Positions 25,661 to 34,805 of a stretch of 64,000 nucleotides of DNA are shown here, one piece after another. Within the stretch, counting starts at the first letter, position 1, and every line of letters begins with the position of its first letter. The translations under genes and the position numbers were made by a program. Under the pieces are notes generated by a model, which was given only the letters and a program-made list of their open reading frames with translations, did no database searches and was not told the origin of the DNA. This stretch comes from Candidatus Bathyarchaeota archaeon (GTDB lineage: Archaea; Thermoproteota; Bathyarchaeia; Bathyarchaeales; Bathycorpusculaceae), in NCBI GenBank assembly GCA_026014485.1, contig JAOZIE010000023.1, positions 310,001-374,000 on the forward strand, read 5' to 3'.

Positions 25661-26484
25661 GTCTGCCTCTCCTTTAGCACCTTAAGCAGTAGCCGCTTAG
25701 CTTCGTATATGTCGATAATGTTCTTTGGCAGCCCCTCCGAGGCAAGCTGCGTGAAAACCTGCGCTATCTGGGGGAGCACAATTGAGGATTCCTCCAGTAG
25801 TTGGGGGGTGGTTAGTATCTCTTTTCCTTCGCCGTCAGCGACGATTTTGCCTCCCCGCATCAAAATCACGCGGGGGTTACATTCCGCGACGAACTCCACG
25901 TCATGTGTAACTATCACGATGGTTTTGCCCTGTGTCTGCAACTGGATGATGAATTGGCGCAGGTTCTCTTTCTGCTGGTGATCCTGCCCGATGGTGGGTT
26001 CGTCCAAGATGAGAATTTGGGGGTCCCACGCCAATACGCTGGCTAAGGCGACGCGTTTGCGTTCTCCGCCGCTGAGCATGAACGGCGATGTCTTGCGGTA
26101 CTGGCTTAGTCCCAGAAGGTTAACTGCCCAGTTTATACGTTCCTCTATCGCGTTTTGGTCATACCCGAAGTTTTTGAGGGCGAAAGAGATTTCTTCCTCC
26201 ACCGTCTCACTGAAAAGTTGGTGGTCGGGGTTCTGGAAAACGAAGCCGACACTTCGCGCAAGAGATGCGACGCTGGTTTTAGTGGTTTCTACATCGTCTA
26301 CGGTGACTCTGCCGCTGGTCGGTTTGAGAAGCCCGTTAAAATGTTTAACCAAAGTGGTTTTGCCTGCTCCGTTTTGTCCCATGATGGCGACGAATTCGCC
26401 GTTCTTGACTGTTAAGGAGACGCCTTTGAGAGCTTCGACTCCGCTGGGATAAGTGAAATGTAGGTCTTCAATTTCCAGCGTCAA
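25657..26484 (-). CDS. ecfA: ECF transporter ATPase (A component), second
   Basis: ABC ATPase of 275 residues. Walker A GQNGAGKTTL, Q-loop region FVFQNPDHQLF, signature LSGGERKRVALASVL, Walker B ILILDEPT, and the switch His in IVTHDVEFV are all intact. The C-terminal extension (about 230-275) is the dimerisation part typical of EcfA/CbiO. It pairs with the preceding ATPase as a heterodimer on EcfT. Confidence 0.93.
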   Translation of the reverse strand: MTLEIEDLHFTYPSGVEALKGVSLTVKNGEFVAIMGQNGAGKTTLVKHFNGLLKPTSGRVTVDDVETTKTSVASLARSVGFVFQNPDHQLFSETVEEEISFALKNFGYDQNAIEERINWAVNLLGLSQYRKTSPFMLSGGERKRVALASVLAWDPQILILDEPTIGQDHQQKENLRQFIIQLQTQGKTIVIVTHDVEFVAECNPRVILMRGGKIVADGEGKEILTTPQLLEESSIVLPQIAQVFTQLASEGLPKNIIDIYEAKRLLLKVLKERQT

Positions 26485-27326
26485 CGCATCGCCTCCAGCA
26501 GTATCTTAGCGAGTTCCTCCGAAGATAGAGGAGTGTCGCCGTTGAGGTCTGCGCCTTCCCTGTTTAGCATCTCGTATAGCAGGGTGGATTTGGGGATGCC
26601 TACGCCGATGAGGCGGGTTTCCTCGTTGCTGAGGACTTTGCGGGTTTCGCCGTCGAAGCGCACCTTGCCTTGGTCCATGATTATTATGTGATTCGCGTAC
26701 TTTGCCGTCAAGTCTAATCTGTGTTCCACAAGGACGACGGTTAAGCCGAGTTTTTGGTTGAGGTCGTGGATTACCTCGAAGATTTTTTCGGCGCTAAGCG
26801 GGTCCAGAAAGCTTGTGGGCTCGTCAAGTACTATGATTTCGGGTTGCATGGCGAGCACCGCGGCTATGGCTACCCGTTGCTGTTGCCCGCCTGACATTTC
26901 GTGGGGGGACCGCTCCCGAAGGTCATATATGCCTGTTCGGTTAAGCGCCCAATCTACCCTTTTGCGCATTTCTTGCCTGTCAAAACCCAAATTTTCCAGC
27001 CCGAACGCCACATCTTTCTCGACGCTGAGGGCGAAAAGCTGGTTCTCAGGGTTCTGGAAAACTAGCCCCACCGATTTAGCCATCTCGTAGGTTGGGTGTG
27101 TGGCGGCGTCTAAGCCTGTTACTTCGATTTCGCCTGACAACTCGCCTTGGTAAAACTGGGGAATTAATCCGTTGAAGGTTCGGCACAAAGTGGTTTTTCC
27201 GCAGCCGCTGGGTCCGGTGATGAGGACAAATTCGCCTTTCTCCACTTTTATGGAGACGTCGCTGATTGAAGGCTTTGCGGCGCCTGGGTACGTGTAAGTC
27301 AAGTTTTTTGTTTCAATGACTGCCAT
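26481..27326 (-). CDS. ecfA: ECF transporter ATPase (A component), first
   Basis: ABC ATPase of 281 residues with Walker A GPSGCGKTTL, FVFQ-type Q-loop (LVFQNPENQLF), signature MSGGQQQRVAIAAVL, Walker B IIVLDEPTSFLDP and switch HRLDL. Start ATG at 27326 follows 51 bases after the DHH gene; the run pfdB-DUF3194-DHH-ecfA-ecfA-ecfT may be one transcript. Confidence 0.93.
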   Translation of the reverse strand: MAVIETKNLTYTYPGAAKPSISDVSIKVEKGEFVLITGPSGCGKTTLCRTFNGLIPQFYQGELSGEIEVTGLDAATHPTYEMAKSVGLVFQNPENQLFALSVEKDVAFGLENLGFDRQEMRKRVDWALNRTGIYDLRERSPHEMSGGQQQRVAIAAVLAMQPEIIVLDEPTSFLDPLSAEKIFEVIHDLNQKLGLTVVLVEHRLDLTAKYANHIIIMDQGKVRFDGETRKVLSNEETRLIGVGIPKSTLLYEMLNREGADLNGDTPLSSEELAKILLEAMR

Positions 27327-27377
27327 GATGTTTGTGCCTGCCTAAGTTAGGCACACGGTTGCTTCATTTAAGAGTAA

Positions 27378-28373
27378 CTACTCGTTTTTGGAGAAGCATT
27401 CCTTCAAAAGACGCAAACAATGCTTCAGACCCGTCTTCACGTCACCACTCGCGTTAACTCCTGCAGCCATGGCGTGCCCGCCTCCTTGACCCTGCATGGA
27501 TTCACCAAGCGGTTTAGCGAGGTCTCTGCCCAGATGAATTCCTGTTTTCTCGGCGAATTCGCGGGTGCACCGCATGCTGATTTCGATACCTTGACCCTTC
27601 TGTCCCGCCACAGCCGCCATGTGCGCACCTAAATCAGTCAGTGCCCGCGCTGCGGAAGCTTGAAAAGCGCTGACGTGGCTCAAGGCGATTATCCAGTTGT
27701 CGATGCGTATGATTTTGGCTCTGTGGCATGCTTTGATGCGGGCGACGCGCTCCGAGAAGTCCATGGGCATCGCAAGCATAGCAAGGGCTTCTTGGGCGTT
27801 GACGCCGCTATCTTGGAGGTCTGCGACGGCTTTGAAGGTTGCCGAGTTAGCCAAAACGAAGTGCCGCGTGTCAAAAGCCATGCCCAAAAACAGCGCTTTT
27901 GCTTCTTCAGGGTCTGGTTTGATGTTTTGTTCTTTGTAGAAGCCGTATACGATGTCGCATGTTGAGGCGGCTTCCTCGTTGGTTATGCAGAGCCTACAGA
28001 TAGCTTGCGTTTCTGGGTGCGCCGCGTGATGGTCTACGACGATGATAGGCACCTTGGTTTGGCTAATTTTCTCGGTTAAATCGTCTAACTGCTGAATTGT
28101 GTTTGTGTCCAAAAGAATAATGGCCTGCGCTTTATCCACGTCGGGCTGTAGATTCACGGTTATTGGCATCTGTCTGAGCAGGTTTTTGGTGAGTCGGCTC
28201 ACGCCGTGCCCCGTTCCAATCTCCATCGCCAGTTTCGGTCGAACCTTCTTAAGCAAACCCATAAACGCGTAGGCGCTACACACCGCGTCGGGGTCGCTGT
28301 TGTGGTGGCATAGCAAAACCACGTTCTCAGCGCCTATTTCATCTAGGAGAGTCACGATTTCGTTAAAGGTCAT
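27378..28373 (-). CDS. DHH-family phosphoesterase (NrnA/RecJ-like)
   Basis: A 331-residue metal-dependent phosphoesterase. The DHH domain (1-185) shows CHHNSDPDAVCSAYAF, LLDTNT and IVVDHHAAH, all metal-binding motifs; the DHHA1 domain (about 220-325) ends in the substrate-binding GGGHAMAAGV. Family members degrade short oligonucleotides or cyclic dinucleotide products. In archaea it usually follows prefoldin beta and DUF3194, as here (four-base overlap), next to exosome genes, so a role in finishing RNA decay is a fair inference. Confidence 0.9.
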   Translation of the reverse strand: MTFNEIVTLLDEIGAENVVLLCHHNSDPDAVCSAYAFMGLLKKVRPKLAMEIGTGHGVSRLTKNLLRQMPITVNLQPDVDKAQAIILLDTNTIQQLDDLTEKISQTKVPIIVVDHHAAHPETQAICRLCITNEEAASTCDIVYGFYKEQNIKPDPEEAKALFLGMAFDTRHFVLANSATFKAVADLQDSGVNAQEALAMLAMPMDFSERVARIKACHRAKIIRIDNWIIALSHVSAFQASAARALTDLGAHMAAVAGQKGQGIEISMRCTREFAEKTGIHLGRDLAKPLGESMQGQGGGHAMAAGVNASGDVKTGLKHCLRLLKECFSKNE

Positions 28374-28654
28374 GTCAGTTTTCTCAGATAATTCTCTATA
28401 ACCTCAAAAGCGGCTTGCACGGCTTCCTCCGTCAGAGCCTTTTCATTGACGCCTTTAACTTGGGGCAGCAACACCAAATCTACTTCCACCGTGAAGCTCA
28501 CTGGTTTTGTGCCCTCCGCCTCCACGCTGATGTTGAGCGTTTCAACTTGTTTCTGGCTAACTTTATCAAAGATGTGTTTTCTGGCGGCGTCCTCGGCTAA
28601 CCCGCTGGCTTCCTCGATTTGTAGTTCGGTTAACTCGGGTATGCCAAGCTCCAC
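28370..28654 (-). CDS. DUF3194 family protein
   Basis: A 94-residue archaeal protein with a helix-rich N-terminus (ELTELQIEEASGLAEDAAR) and a strand pair (VETLNISVEAEG, SFTVEVDLVLLP), the pattern of the DUF3194 family that accompanies prefoldin beta in many archaeal genomes. It lies 20 bases after pfdB and overlaps the DHH gene by four bases. Function is unknown; the conserved position suggests a link with RNA processing or protein folding. Confidence 0.8.
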   Translation of the reverse strand: MELGIPELTELQIEEASGLAEDAARKHIFDKVSQKQVETLNISVEAEGTKPVSFTVEVDLVLLPQVKGVNEKALTEEAVQAAFEVIENYLRKLT

Positions 28655-28674
28655 CAGAATTTTCCCCCTGTGGG

Positions 28675-29046
28675 TTAAGCTGGCGGTGGCGAAGAGGACT
28701 GCAAGTCAGCTTGAAGTTGCGTCTGCAGGTCTTTGAGTTGGGTGCGGAGGCGTTCTTCTTGGCGTGCCAGCACGGTCTGCCTTGTCGAGAGAAGGTCTTT
28801 GCGTTCTGTTAGGTCTGCGGAAACTTTGGCTTTTTCAGATTTGATGAGAAGGCTGCCTGCAGCTTTGTAGATGACGGCGTCATCGGCGGTTTTTTCGAGT
28901 TCCTTGAGGGTTTGGTCGATTTCCGATGACTCCATGTCGACCTGCTGTTTCTGCTGCATGATAGTCTGCAGGGTCTGCTGGGCTTGCTGGAGCCTCATTA
29001 GGCGTTCTTGGACTTGAGGAGGTAACTTGGATAGTTCGTCACTCAT
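28675..29046 (-). CDS. pfdB: Prefoldin subunit beta
   Basis: Subunit of the hexameric jellyfish-shaped chaperone that passes unfolded proteins to the thermosome. The 123 residues form two long coiled-coil helices (about 8-50 and 78-115) joined by a hairpin region (55-75: DDAVIYKAAGSLLIKSEK) that builds the beta-barrel platform. The ATG at 29046 is chosen because AAGGA lies eight bases upstream; a frame extending to 29091 adds 15 unconserved residues. The C-terminal Ser/Pro tail is disordered. Confidence 0.92.
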   Translation of the reverse strand: MSDELSKLPPQVQERLMRLQQAQQTLQTIMQQKQQVDMESSEIDQTLKELEKTADDAVIYKAAGSLLIKSEKAKVSADLTERKDLLSTRQTVLARQEERLRTQLKDLQTQLQADLQSSSPPPA

Positions 29047-29365
29047 AACATGTTCCTTCTGTTTAATCAGACAAAGGAGAAACACGCCCAATTAAATAAG
29101 CATTATCTAAAAGAAAAATCGTTTACACTTAAAATGTGCTGTTTATGAAAACCTGCCTTTACTCCCGTCTGTGAACCTGGTCTGGCCCCATATTTTAGTT
29201 ATCTGTAAAATCAGTCTTTTGGGCAAATCGAAAAATGCTCTTTTGCTTGTGTACACCTTTTTTTAGACTTGTGACTGTATGACGCCTACTACAAATTTTT
29301 ATTACTGTTTTTGATTAAATTACTAAATTCATTCCTGAATTTAGGCTTAAAGCTGAAGGATTGGC

Positions 29366-29605
29366 ATGAAGAAAAAAATCAAATTGGAATTAAGTCAAGA
29401 AACCAAAAATGTGGGTGGAAAGAACGCCCACAAGTCTAGCATGCCAACTTTCAAATGTAGTTGTGGCGACCAAATTTTGGTGGTTCCTGATTTAGCTGCG
29501 ATGAACAAAGCCATAAAAAACCACATACGTCAACATAAGGGCGTCAAAGAACAGTTTTTAACTGAAGAAACCGTCAAGGCAGTCAGCCTACACGAAACTC
29601 AATGA
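29366..29605 (+). CDS. Small C2H2-like zinc-binding protein, paralogue B
   Basis: A 79-residue basic protein. The core is CSCGDQILVVP, a helix with M-x3-AI, and H-x3-H, matching residues 23-51 of the protein at 4219 (CPDCGEEIMLVP...MIEAIENHISTH). Only the first Cys pair differs in spacing (Cys-x-Cys here against Cys-x2-Cys). The basic N-terminus (about 1-25) could contact nucleic acid. It is a single gene between two operons pointing away from each other. Confidence 0.7.
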   Translation: MKKKIKLELSQETKNVGGKNAHKSSMPTFKCSCGDQILVVPDLAAMNKAIKNHIRQHKGVKEQFLTEETVKAVSLHETQ

Positions 29606-29804
29606 ACCTTGGTAAACTCAACTATCTCCGACTTCAGAAAACCCATCACTTAGAATACGCTCCCTTCTTCACATGAAGGTCAAATCAAAAAACCTCTTTA
29701 AATAAGCGGGCTATAGCTCTCCGAGCAGACAGCTCCACTTGGATGACACAAGTGACTTAATCGCAAGCAACATTTTTCATTTTTTGAACAGAAAAATAGG
29801 TTTG

Positions 29805-30383
29805 TTAAAAGTGGATGGCGAACTTGCACTCTTTGGCTCCCGAAATCGCTGACTGCAACAAGTCCACTTTGACTGGTTTCTCCAAAACTGCTTCCCAGTA
29901 TTTCTCAACAAACCCCTTTGAGCAGTTGCAGTACGTGAGCGAAACCGTTTTTTCAGGTGGCAGCCCCCGGAATAAACTACAGTAGCACCGCATGGGTCTG
30001 GTAAATTCCTGAGGCGTGTAAACCTGGTATAGGGTGTCTCCGTCGCGTGAAAGTTTGGTTCCCTTCATTGGTTTTTTCAGTTCAGCCGCCAAAAAGTCTT
30101 CGTCACTCGCGTATTTTTTTCGTCTCGCAACCGCTCTTTCTATCACTTTATGATTTTTCTTGGCACAGTTGTAGCCACAATTCTGCATGGCTTGAACTCG
30201 GGTTTTTTCGTCAACCGCCGCGTCAAGCCGTTCCACTGCGCCTTTAGCCCACTGAGCGATTTTCTTTTGGTCGGTTTTCTCAGTGATTTGTTCGCTGCCT
30301 TCCATAACTTTCACTGCCGCCGATTTGCCTGCAGCCTGCTCTATACATTTCTCCATTGCGATTAACATTCCATATTTAGCCAT
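29805..30383 (-). CDS. Cysteine-rich DUF6144-like protein
   Basis: A 192-residue soluble protein. The centre and C-terminus have conserved Cys residues in NCGYNCAKKNH, RCYCSLFRGLPPE, YCNCSKGFVEKYWE and KECKFAIHF. That order (GxxC, then CxC, then C-x-CS-x-G[FW], then a C-terminal ECxFxI strand) is what I recall for the DUF6144 group; the end also resembles V4R-type sensor domains. Metal binding or a redox role is inference. It sits between the two halves of the split exosome/prefoldin neighbourhood on the minus strand. Confidence 0.6.
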   Translation of the reverse strand: MAKYGMLIAMEKCIEQAAGKSAAVKVMEGSEQITEKTDQKKIAQWAKGAVERLDAAVDEKTRVQAMQNCGYNCAKKNHKVIERAVARRKKYASDEDFLAAELKKPMKGTKLSRDGDTLYQVYTPQEFTRPMRCYCSLFRGLPPEKTVSLTYCNCSKGFVEKYWEAVLEKPVKVDLLQSAISGAKECKFAIHF

Positions 30384-30710
30384 ACCATCCGCTCCTGACC
30401 CGCGATTAATATTGGGAAATGTTTTGCATTTAAGGATTGTTTACACCAAGAAATGACTACAAGAAACCGCAAAAAATGTGACTTCACGTTAACGGTGCAC
30501 AATTTATTCCGAAAGCGGCGAGGTAGTCAAAACATGACGTGTCCAACGATGCCTAGACGTAGCCGTTTTGTTTAGGCAACAAATTCATAACCCTACATAA
30601 ATAGCCCTTCAGCACTGCTTTTCCATACATATTTAAAAGGAAAGGTTTTTAGTGTTGCTTACCCATCTGAATCTGCGAATAGCGAAAAGAGTTAAAAAGA
30701 GGTTAAAATT
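30384..30710 (+). promoter_or_regulatory. Upstream region and promoter of the psmA-exosome operon
   Basis: CATATTTAAAAGG at 30628-30640 is a clear box A about 75 bases before the psmA ATG, and AGAGGT at 30698-30703 is the ribosome binding site. The left part serves the divergent DUF6144-like gene. Nothing else is seen in this 327-base interval. Confidence 0.6.
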
Positions 30711-31439
30711 ATGTCCGTATTTGCAGCCCCCGGCGCATATGACCGCGCAATAACAGTTTTCAGCCCAGACGGCAGACTATTCCAAGTCGAATACGCAATG
30801 GAACTCGTGAATCGAGGAGCAACCATACTGGGCCTTCAAAGCGCAGAAGGCATAATCCTAGGCGCAGAAGAATCAATCGAACCCCTCGAAGAAGCAGGAT
30901 ACAGCTGGAAACTCTTCCGCGTCGACGAGCACATCGGCGCAGCCATCGTCGGCTTAAGTAGTGATGCACGAATACTTATTGACCAAGCACGTATCTATGC
31001 TCAAAGCAACAAATTAACCTACGACGAACCCATAGACACCGAAGTCGTCACCAAACGCATCTGCGACATACAACAAATGTACACACAGCATGCAGGAGTC
31101 AGACCCTTCGGCGTAAGCCTCATTTTCGGCGGAGTCGACAAAACCGGTGCAAGAGTTTTCGGAACCCACCCAAGCGGAACATACCGAGGATACAAAGCCA
31201 CCGCACTGGGCGCAGGACGTGAAACCGTCCTCAATATCCTCAAAGAAGAATACAAAGAAACCCTAAGCCTAGAAGAAATCAAAAAACTCGCCGTAAAATG
31301 CCTCGTAAAAGCACTTGAAGCCAGAACGCTGCCACCGAGAATCAAAATCTCCGTGATTCCAACAGAAACAAAGAAACTGGAAATGCTCTCAGACGAAGCT
31401 GTAGACGGATACGTCAAAGAGTTCAGCGCCGGCAAGTGA
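30711..31439 (+). CDS. psmA: Proteasome subunit alpha
   Basis: Forms the outer rings of the 20S proteasome and gates substrate entry. The 242 residues have the alpha-type N-terminus YDRAITVFSPDGRLFQVEYAMELV, whose first residues form the gate, then the Ntn-hydrolase-like fold without the catalytic N-terminal Thr. The HbYX-docking pocket Lys lies within the GATILGLQS region as in the family. First gene of psmA-SBDS-rrp4-rrp41-rrp42-L37Ae, with AGAGGT eight bases before the ATG. Confidence 0.97.
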   Translation: MSVFAAPGAYDRAITVFSPDGRLFQVEYAMELVNRGATILGLQSAEGIILGAEESIEPLEEAGYSWKLFRVDEHIGAAIVGLSSDARILIDQARIYAQSNKLTYDEPIDTEVVTKRICDIQQMYTQHAGVRPFGVSLIFGGVDKTGARVFGTHPSGTYRGYKATALGAGRETVLNILKEEYKETLSLEEIKKLAVKCLVKALEARTLPPRIKISVIPTETKKLEMLSDEAVDGYVKEFSAGK

Positions 31440-31446
31440 CAGTCTG

Positions 31447-32136
31447 ATGAGCGAAAAGTTCACCATCGCACGATACTCAAAAGACAACAATCATTTTGAA
31501 ATACTTGTGAAGCCGCAGAAAGCCCTTGACTACCGCAACGGAAAAATCAGCGGCATAACCGACGTTCTCGCTGCAGAAACAATATACAGCGACGCAAACA
31601 AAGGCACCAGAATCGCAGACGAAGACCTAAAAAAAGCCTTCGACACAACCGACCCCCTCAAAATCGCTGATATCATCATCAAAAAAGGTCAACTGCAGCT
31701 CACTACGGAACAACGTCGAAAGATGGTGGAAGACAAACGCAGACAAGTAATTGACTACATCAGCCGACAAGCAGTCGACCCCAAAACCAATCTGCCCCAC
31801 CCACCTATGCGTATCGAAAACGCCATGGAACAAATTCGCTACCCCATTGACCCATACAAAAGCATAGAAGAGCAAGCAAGAGAAATAGTCAAGCTTCTCA
31901 GACCAATCTTACCCCTAAAAGTGGAACAAATCTCCGTTGGCGCGCATGTTCCCGCGCAATACGCCCAACGCGCCTACGGCGCCTTAAAAACCTTCGGCAC
32001 CATCAAACGTGAAGAATGGCGAAGCGACGGCTCATGGTTTGGCGTGCTAGAAATGCCTGCTGGCAGCTACGCCTCGTTTCTCAACAAGTTGGGCGAAGTA
32101 ACCAAAGGCAACGGAGAAGCAAAAATAATCAAATAA
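31447..32136 (+). CDS. Ribosome maturation protein SBDS homologue
   Basis: Archaeal SDO1/SBDS, 229 residues, which releases the anti-association factor aIF6 from the large ribosomal subunit. Three domains are seen: N-terminal FYSH domain (1-90; ARYSKDNNHFEILVKPQKALDYR), a helical middle (about 95-160; LTTEQRRKMVEDKRRQ, LPHPPMRIENAME) and a ferredoxin-like C-terminal domain (165-229). It begins seven bases after psmA and is in the usual superoperon position. Confidence 0.95.
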   Translation: MSEKFTIARYSKDNNHFEILVKPQKALDYRNGKISGITDVLAAETIYSDANKGTRIADEDLKKAFDTTDPLKIADIIIKKGQLQLTTEQRRKMVEDKRRQVIDYISRQAVDPKTNLPHPPMRIENAMEQIRYPIDPYKSIEEQAREIVKLLRPILPLKVEQISVGAHVPAQYAQRAYGALKTFGTIKREEWRSDGSWFGVLEMPAGSYASFLNKLGEVTKGNGEAKIIK

Positions 32137-32167
32137 CAAACTTGAAATGGAGGAAGAAAAACAAACC

Positions 32168-32875
32168 ATGCCAACATATTTTGAAGCAAAACAGCTGGTT
32201 ACGCCCGGCGAACTTCTTGCAGAAGGCGAGTACCACGCTGGAGAAAACACATACGTCGAGACTGGCAAAATCTTTGCCTCAAGAATCGGACTTGTAGACT
32301 TAGACAACAAAAAAGTCAACGTCGTCGCGTTAAGAGCCTTCTACATGCCAAAAGTAGGCGACGTAATAATCGGCTCAGTTAAAGAAGTCGGATTCAACGG
32401 CTGGACCATCGACATAAAAGCACCCTACGACGCGCTGCTGCGCGCATCAGATGTGCTGAGCAGACCCTTCAAACCCCAAAACGACGAACTCTGCCAAGTC
32501 CTTGACCAAGGAGACCTCATCGTCGCCAAGATAGCCTCATACGACAGAGCCCATGACCCACAGCTTACCGTCGGTGAACCCGGTTTGGGAAAAATCACTC
32601 GTGGCCAACTCATGCAGGTCACTCCAACTAAGATTCCCCGGGTCATAGGCAGAAAGGGTTCAATGATATCGATGATAAAGCAGGAAACCAACTGCCAAAT
32701 TATCTTGGGCGTAAATGGCTTAATTTTGGTCACTGGAAAAGACCAAGAAAACGAAGATCTTGCCATGAAGGCCATTAGGAAAATCGAAGAGGAATCCCAC
32801 ACAACCGGTCTGACAGACCGTATTACCCAACTGCTTAAAGAAGAGAAAGCTAAACGTGAGGAACAAAAACAATGA
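32168..32875 (+). CDS. rrp4: Exosome complex RNA-binding protein Rrp4
   Basis: Cap subunit of the RNA exosome, here about 235 residues: N-terminal domain with [14 protein letters not shown]1 domain (about 60-140; [20 protein letters not shown]) and KH domain (about 150-215; [15 protein letters not shown]). It guides RNA into the Rrp41-Rrp42 ring. I choose the ATG at 32168 because GGAGG at 32149-32153 precedes it; an ATG at 32147 would overlap that binding site and add seven residues. Overlaps rrp41 by four bases. Confidence 0.95.
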   Translation: MPTYFEAKQLVTPGELLAEGEYHAGENTYVETGKIFASRIGLVDLDNKKVNVVALRAFYMPKVGDVIIGSVKEVGFNGWTIDIKAPYDALLRASDVLSRPFKPQNDELCQVLDQGDLIVAKIASYDRAHDPQLTVGEPGLGKITRGQLMQVTPTKIPRVIGRKGSMISMIKQETNCQIILGVNGLILVTGKDQENEDLAMKAIRKIEEESHTTGLTDRITQLLKEEKAKREEQKQ

Positions 32876-33624
32876 GTGAAAAACACGAAAAACTAATCAA
32901 CAAAAAAGGTATACGCCTCGACGGGCGAAAAGCCGACGAGTTGCGTCCTTTAAAACTTGAAGTTGGCGTTATACCCAGCGCTGACGGATCAGCCTACATT
33001 GAGCACGGGAAAAACAAGATTCTGGTCGGAGTTTTTGGACCACGCGAAGTGCATCCAAAACATCTTTCGCGCCCAGACCGAATGGTCCTTAAATGTCGCT
33101 ATCACATGGCTCCGTTCAGTGTGCAGGAACGCAAGTCCCCCGCGCCTTCACGCAGGGAAATAGAGCTCAGCAAAGTCATAAGGGAATCTCTTGAACCTGC
33201 TTTGTTCTTGGAGCTCTATCCACGTACAGGTGTTGATGTGTTCGTAGAGGTTTTGCAGGCTGACGGCGGAACCCGATGTGCAAGCATAACTGCTGCGGCT
33301 TTGGCTTTGGCTGATTCAGGTTTACCTATGCGTGACCTTGTGGTTGCGTGTGCGGCTGGAAAAGTTGAGGACTCAATTGTCTTGGACCTGTACGACGCCG
33401 AAGATAAACTGGGCGATGCAGATGTCCCCGTGGCGTATATGCCGAATCTGAATGCAGTTACCCTGCTACAGATGGACGGCATCTTGTCACCAGAGGAATT
33501 TGAGAAAGCCGTCAATATGGCTATGGATGGCTGCAAGCAGATATACCCCCTTCAAAAGGAAGCGTTAAAAACAAAGTACCTGAAAGTCAAGGAAGAAACA
33601 AAGGACGAGGAGATTGAAGAGTAA
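32872..33624 (+). CDS. rrp41: Exosome complex exonuclease Rrp41
   Basis: Catalytic RNase PH-like subunit, 250 residues, which phosphorolytically degrades RNA from the 3' end in a hexamer with Rrp42. RNA-binding arginines are seen in [15 protein letters not shown] and [11 protein letters not shown]; the phosphate/catalytic region has [15 protein letters not shown] and the Asp in [12 protein letters not shown]. Length is normal. Overlaps rrp4 and rrp42. Confidence 0.96.
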   Translation: MSEKHEKLINKKGIRLDGRKADELRPLKLEVGVIPSADGSAYIEHGKNKILVGVFGPREVHPKHLSRPDRMVLKCRYHMAPFSVQERKSPAPSRREIELSKVIRESLEPALFLELYPRTGVDVFVEVLQADGGTRCASITAAALALADSGLPMRDLVVACAAGKVEDSIVLDLYDAEDKLGDADVPVAYMPNLNAVTLLQMDGILSPEEFEKAVNMAMDGCKQIYPLQKEALKTKYLKVKEETKDEEIEE

Positions 33625-34415
33625 TGTCAAGTCTAATAACTAAAGTTCGGCAGAAACAGATTGCCCAAACAATCGACGCTGGAAACCGCTTGGATGGCAG
33701 AGCACTGACGGATTACCGTGAATTCACACTTGAACAAGGCGTAATCGAGAAAGCTGAGGGTTCAGCGCGGGTTCGCTTAGGCAAAAGTGAAGTTCTCGTC
33801 GGTGTAAAAGTTGCAACTGGAGAGCCCTTCTCGGACACACCAAACGCTGGCGTAATGACAGTTAACGCTGAGCTTGTACCTTTAGCTTCGCCTTCTTACG
33901 AACCTGGTCCACCAGACGAAAACAGCATCGAGTTAGCCCGTATTGTTGACCGTGGAATCCGCGAGTCTAAAGCAATTGATACGGAGAAATTGTGCATTGA
34001 GAGTGGCAAGAAGGTTTTCGTAGTTTTCGTGGATATCTACGTGTTGAATTACGACGGGAACTTGATTGATGCTGCTGCTTTGGCTGCGATGGGTGCTTTG
34101 CTGAACACTAAGATGCCAAATTACGAAGTTGTAGATGGCGAAGTCAAACTTAAGCAGGGTTACACTCCATTGCCGATGAAGAGCCACCCGATAACCGTGA
34201 CCACTGGAAAAATCAATGACAAACTCATCGTTGACCCCGGATTTGAAGAGGAGCAGGTGATGGATGCAAGGATTTCGATGGCGATTAACGATGAAGGCAA
34301 CATTTGCGCTATTCAGAAGGGTTTAGCAGGCTACTTCACACCGCAACAGATAATAGAAGCGTCGAAGCTTGCTCAAGAAAAAGCTGTTGAGATGCGTAAA
34401 AAGCTTAAATGGTGA
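33624..34415 (+). CDS. rrp42: Exosome complex protein Rrp42
   Basis: Non-catalytic RNase PH-like partner of Rrp41, 263 residues. It shows NRLDGRALTDYREFTLEQGVIEKAEGSA, GVKVATGEPFSDTPNAGV and PPDENSIELARIVDRGIRES, typical for the subunit, and lacks the catalytic Asp arrangement of Rrp41. Its ATG overlaps the rrp41 stop by one base, so equal synthesis is expected. Confidence 0.96.
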   Translation: MSSLITKVRQKQIAQTIDAGNRLDGRALTDYREFTLEQGVIEKAEGSARVRLGKSEVLVGVKVATGEPFSDTPNAGVMTVNAELVPLASPSYEPGPPDENSIELARIVDRGIRESKAIDTEKLCIESGKKVFVVFVDIYVLNYDGNLIDAAALAAMGALLNTKMPNYEVVDGEVKLKQGYTPLPMKSHPITVTTGKINDKLIVDPGFEEEQVMDARISMAINDEGNICAIQKGLAGYFTPQQIIEASKLAQEKAVEMRKKLKW

Positions 34416-34422
34416 GTAACAG

Positions 34423-34725
34423 TTGCCACGAACAAAGAAAGTTGGTCCAACTCGCGGTTTAGGGACAAGGTACGGTTCCACAGTCCGCAAACGCTACATA
34501 AAAGTCATTTCTGGGCTCAAGAAAGCTCAGAGGTGCCCTCAATGTGGCTTTGTGCGGGTTAAACGTAAAAGCGTTGGCGTCTGGCAATGTGGAAAATGTA
34601 ACTTCACCTTCACTGGTGGAGCGTACATGCCTTCAACAAAGCTTGGCGTTGTGGCGAAGCGTGCTGCTAAAAGCGAAGTTGCCGCTGCTGCAGCTGCAAA
34701 ACCCGTCAAAGAAGGAAACGCATAG
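34423..34725 (+). CDS. rpl37ae: 50S ribosomal protein L37Ae
   Basis: Zinc-ribbon protein of the large subunit (eL43), 100 residues. The first 75 residues are the conserved part with CPQCGFVRVKRKSVGVWQC-x2-C, the four zinc ligands; the last 25 are an Ala/Lys-rich tail that is longer than the usual archaeal protein. TTG start seven bases after rrp42. It follows the exosome genes as in most archaea. Confidence 0.95.
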   Translation: MPRTKKVGPTRGLGTRYGSTVRKRYIKVISGLKKAQRCPQCGFVRVKRKSVGVWQCGKCNFTFTGGAYMPSTKLGVVAKRAAKSEVAAAAAAKPVKEGNA

Positions 34726-34805
34726 TTTCTTTTTCTTCCCTGCCCTTTTCTGTTTTTGATTAATCTATTTTAGTTTGTTTGTCTTCTTTTTGCTATGTGA
34801 TTTGC

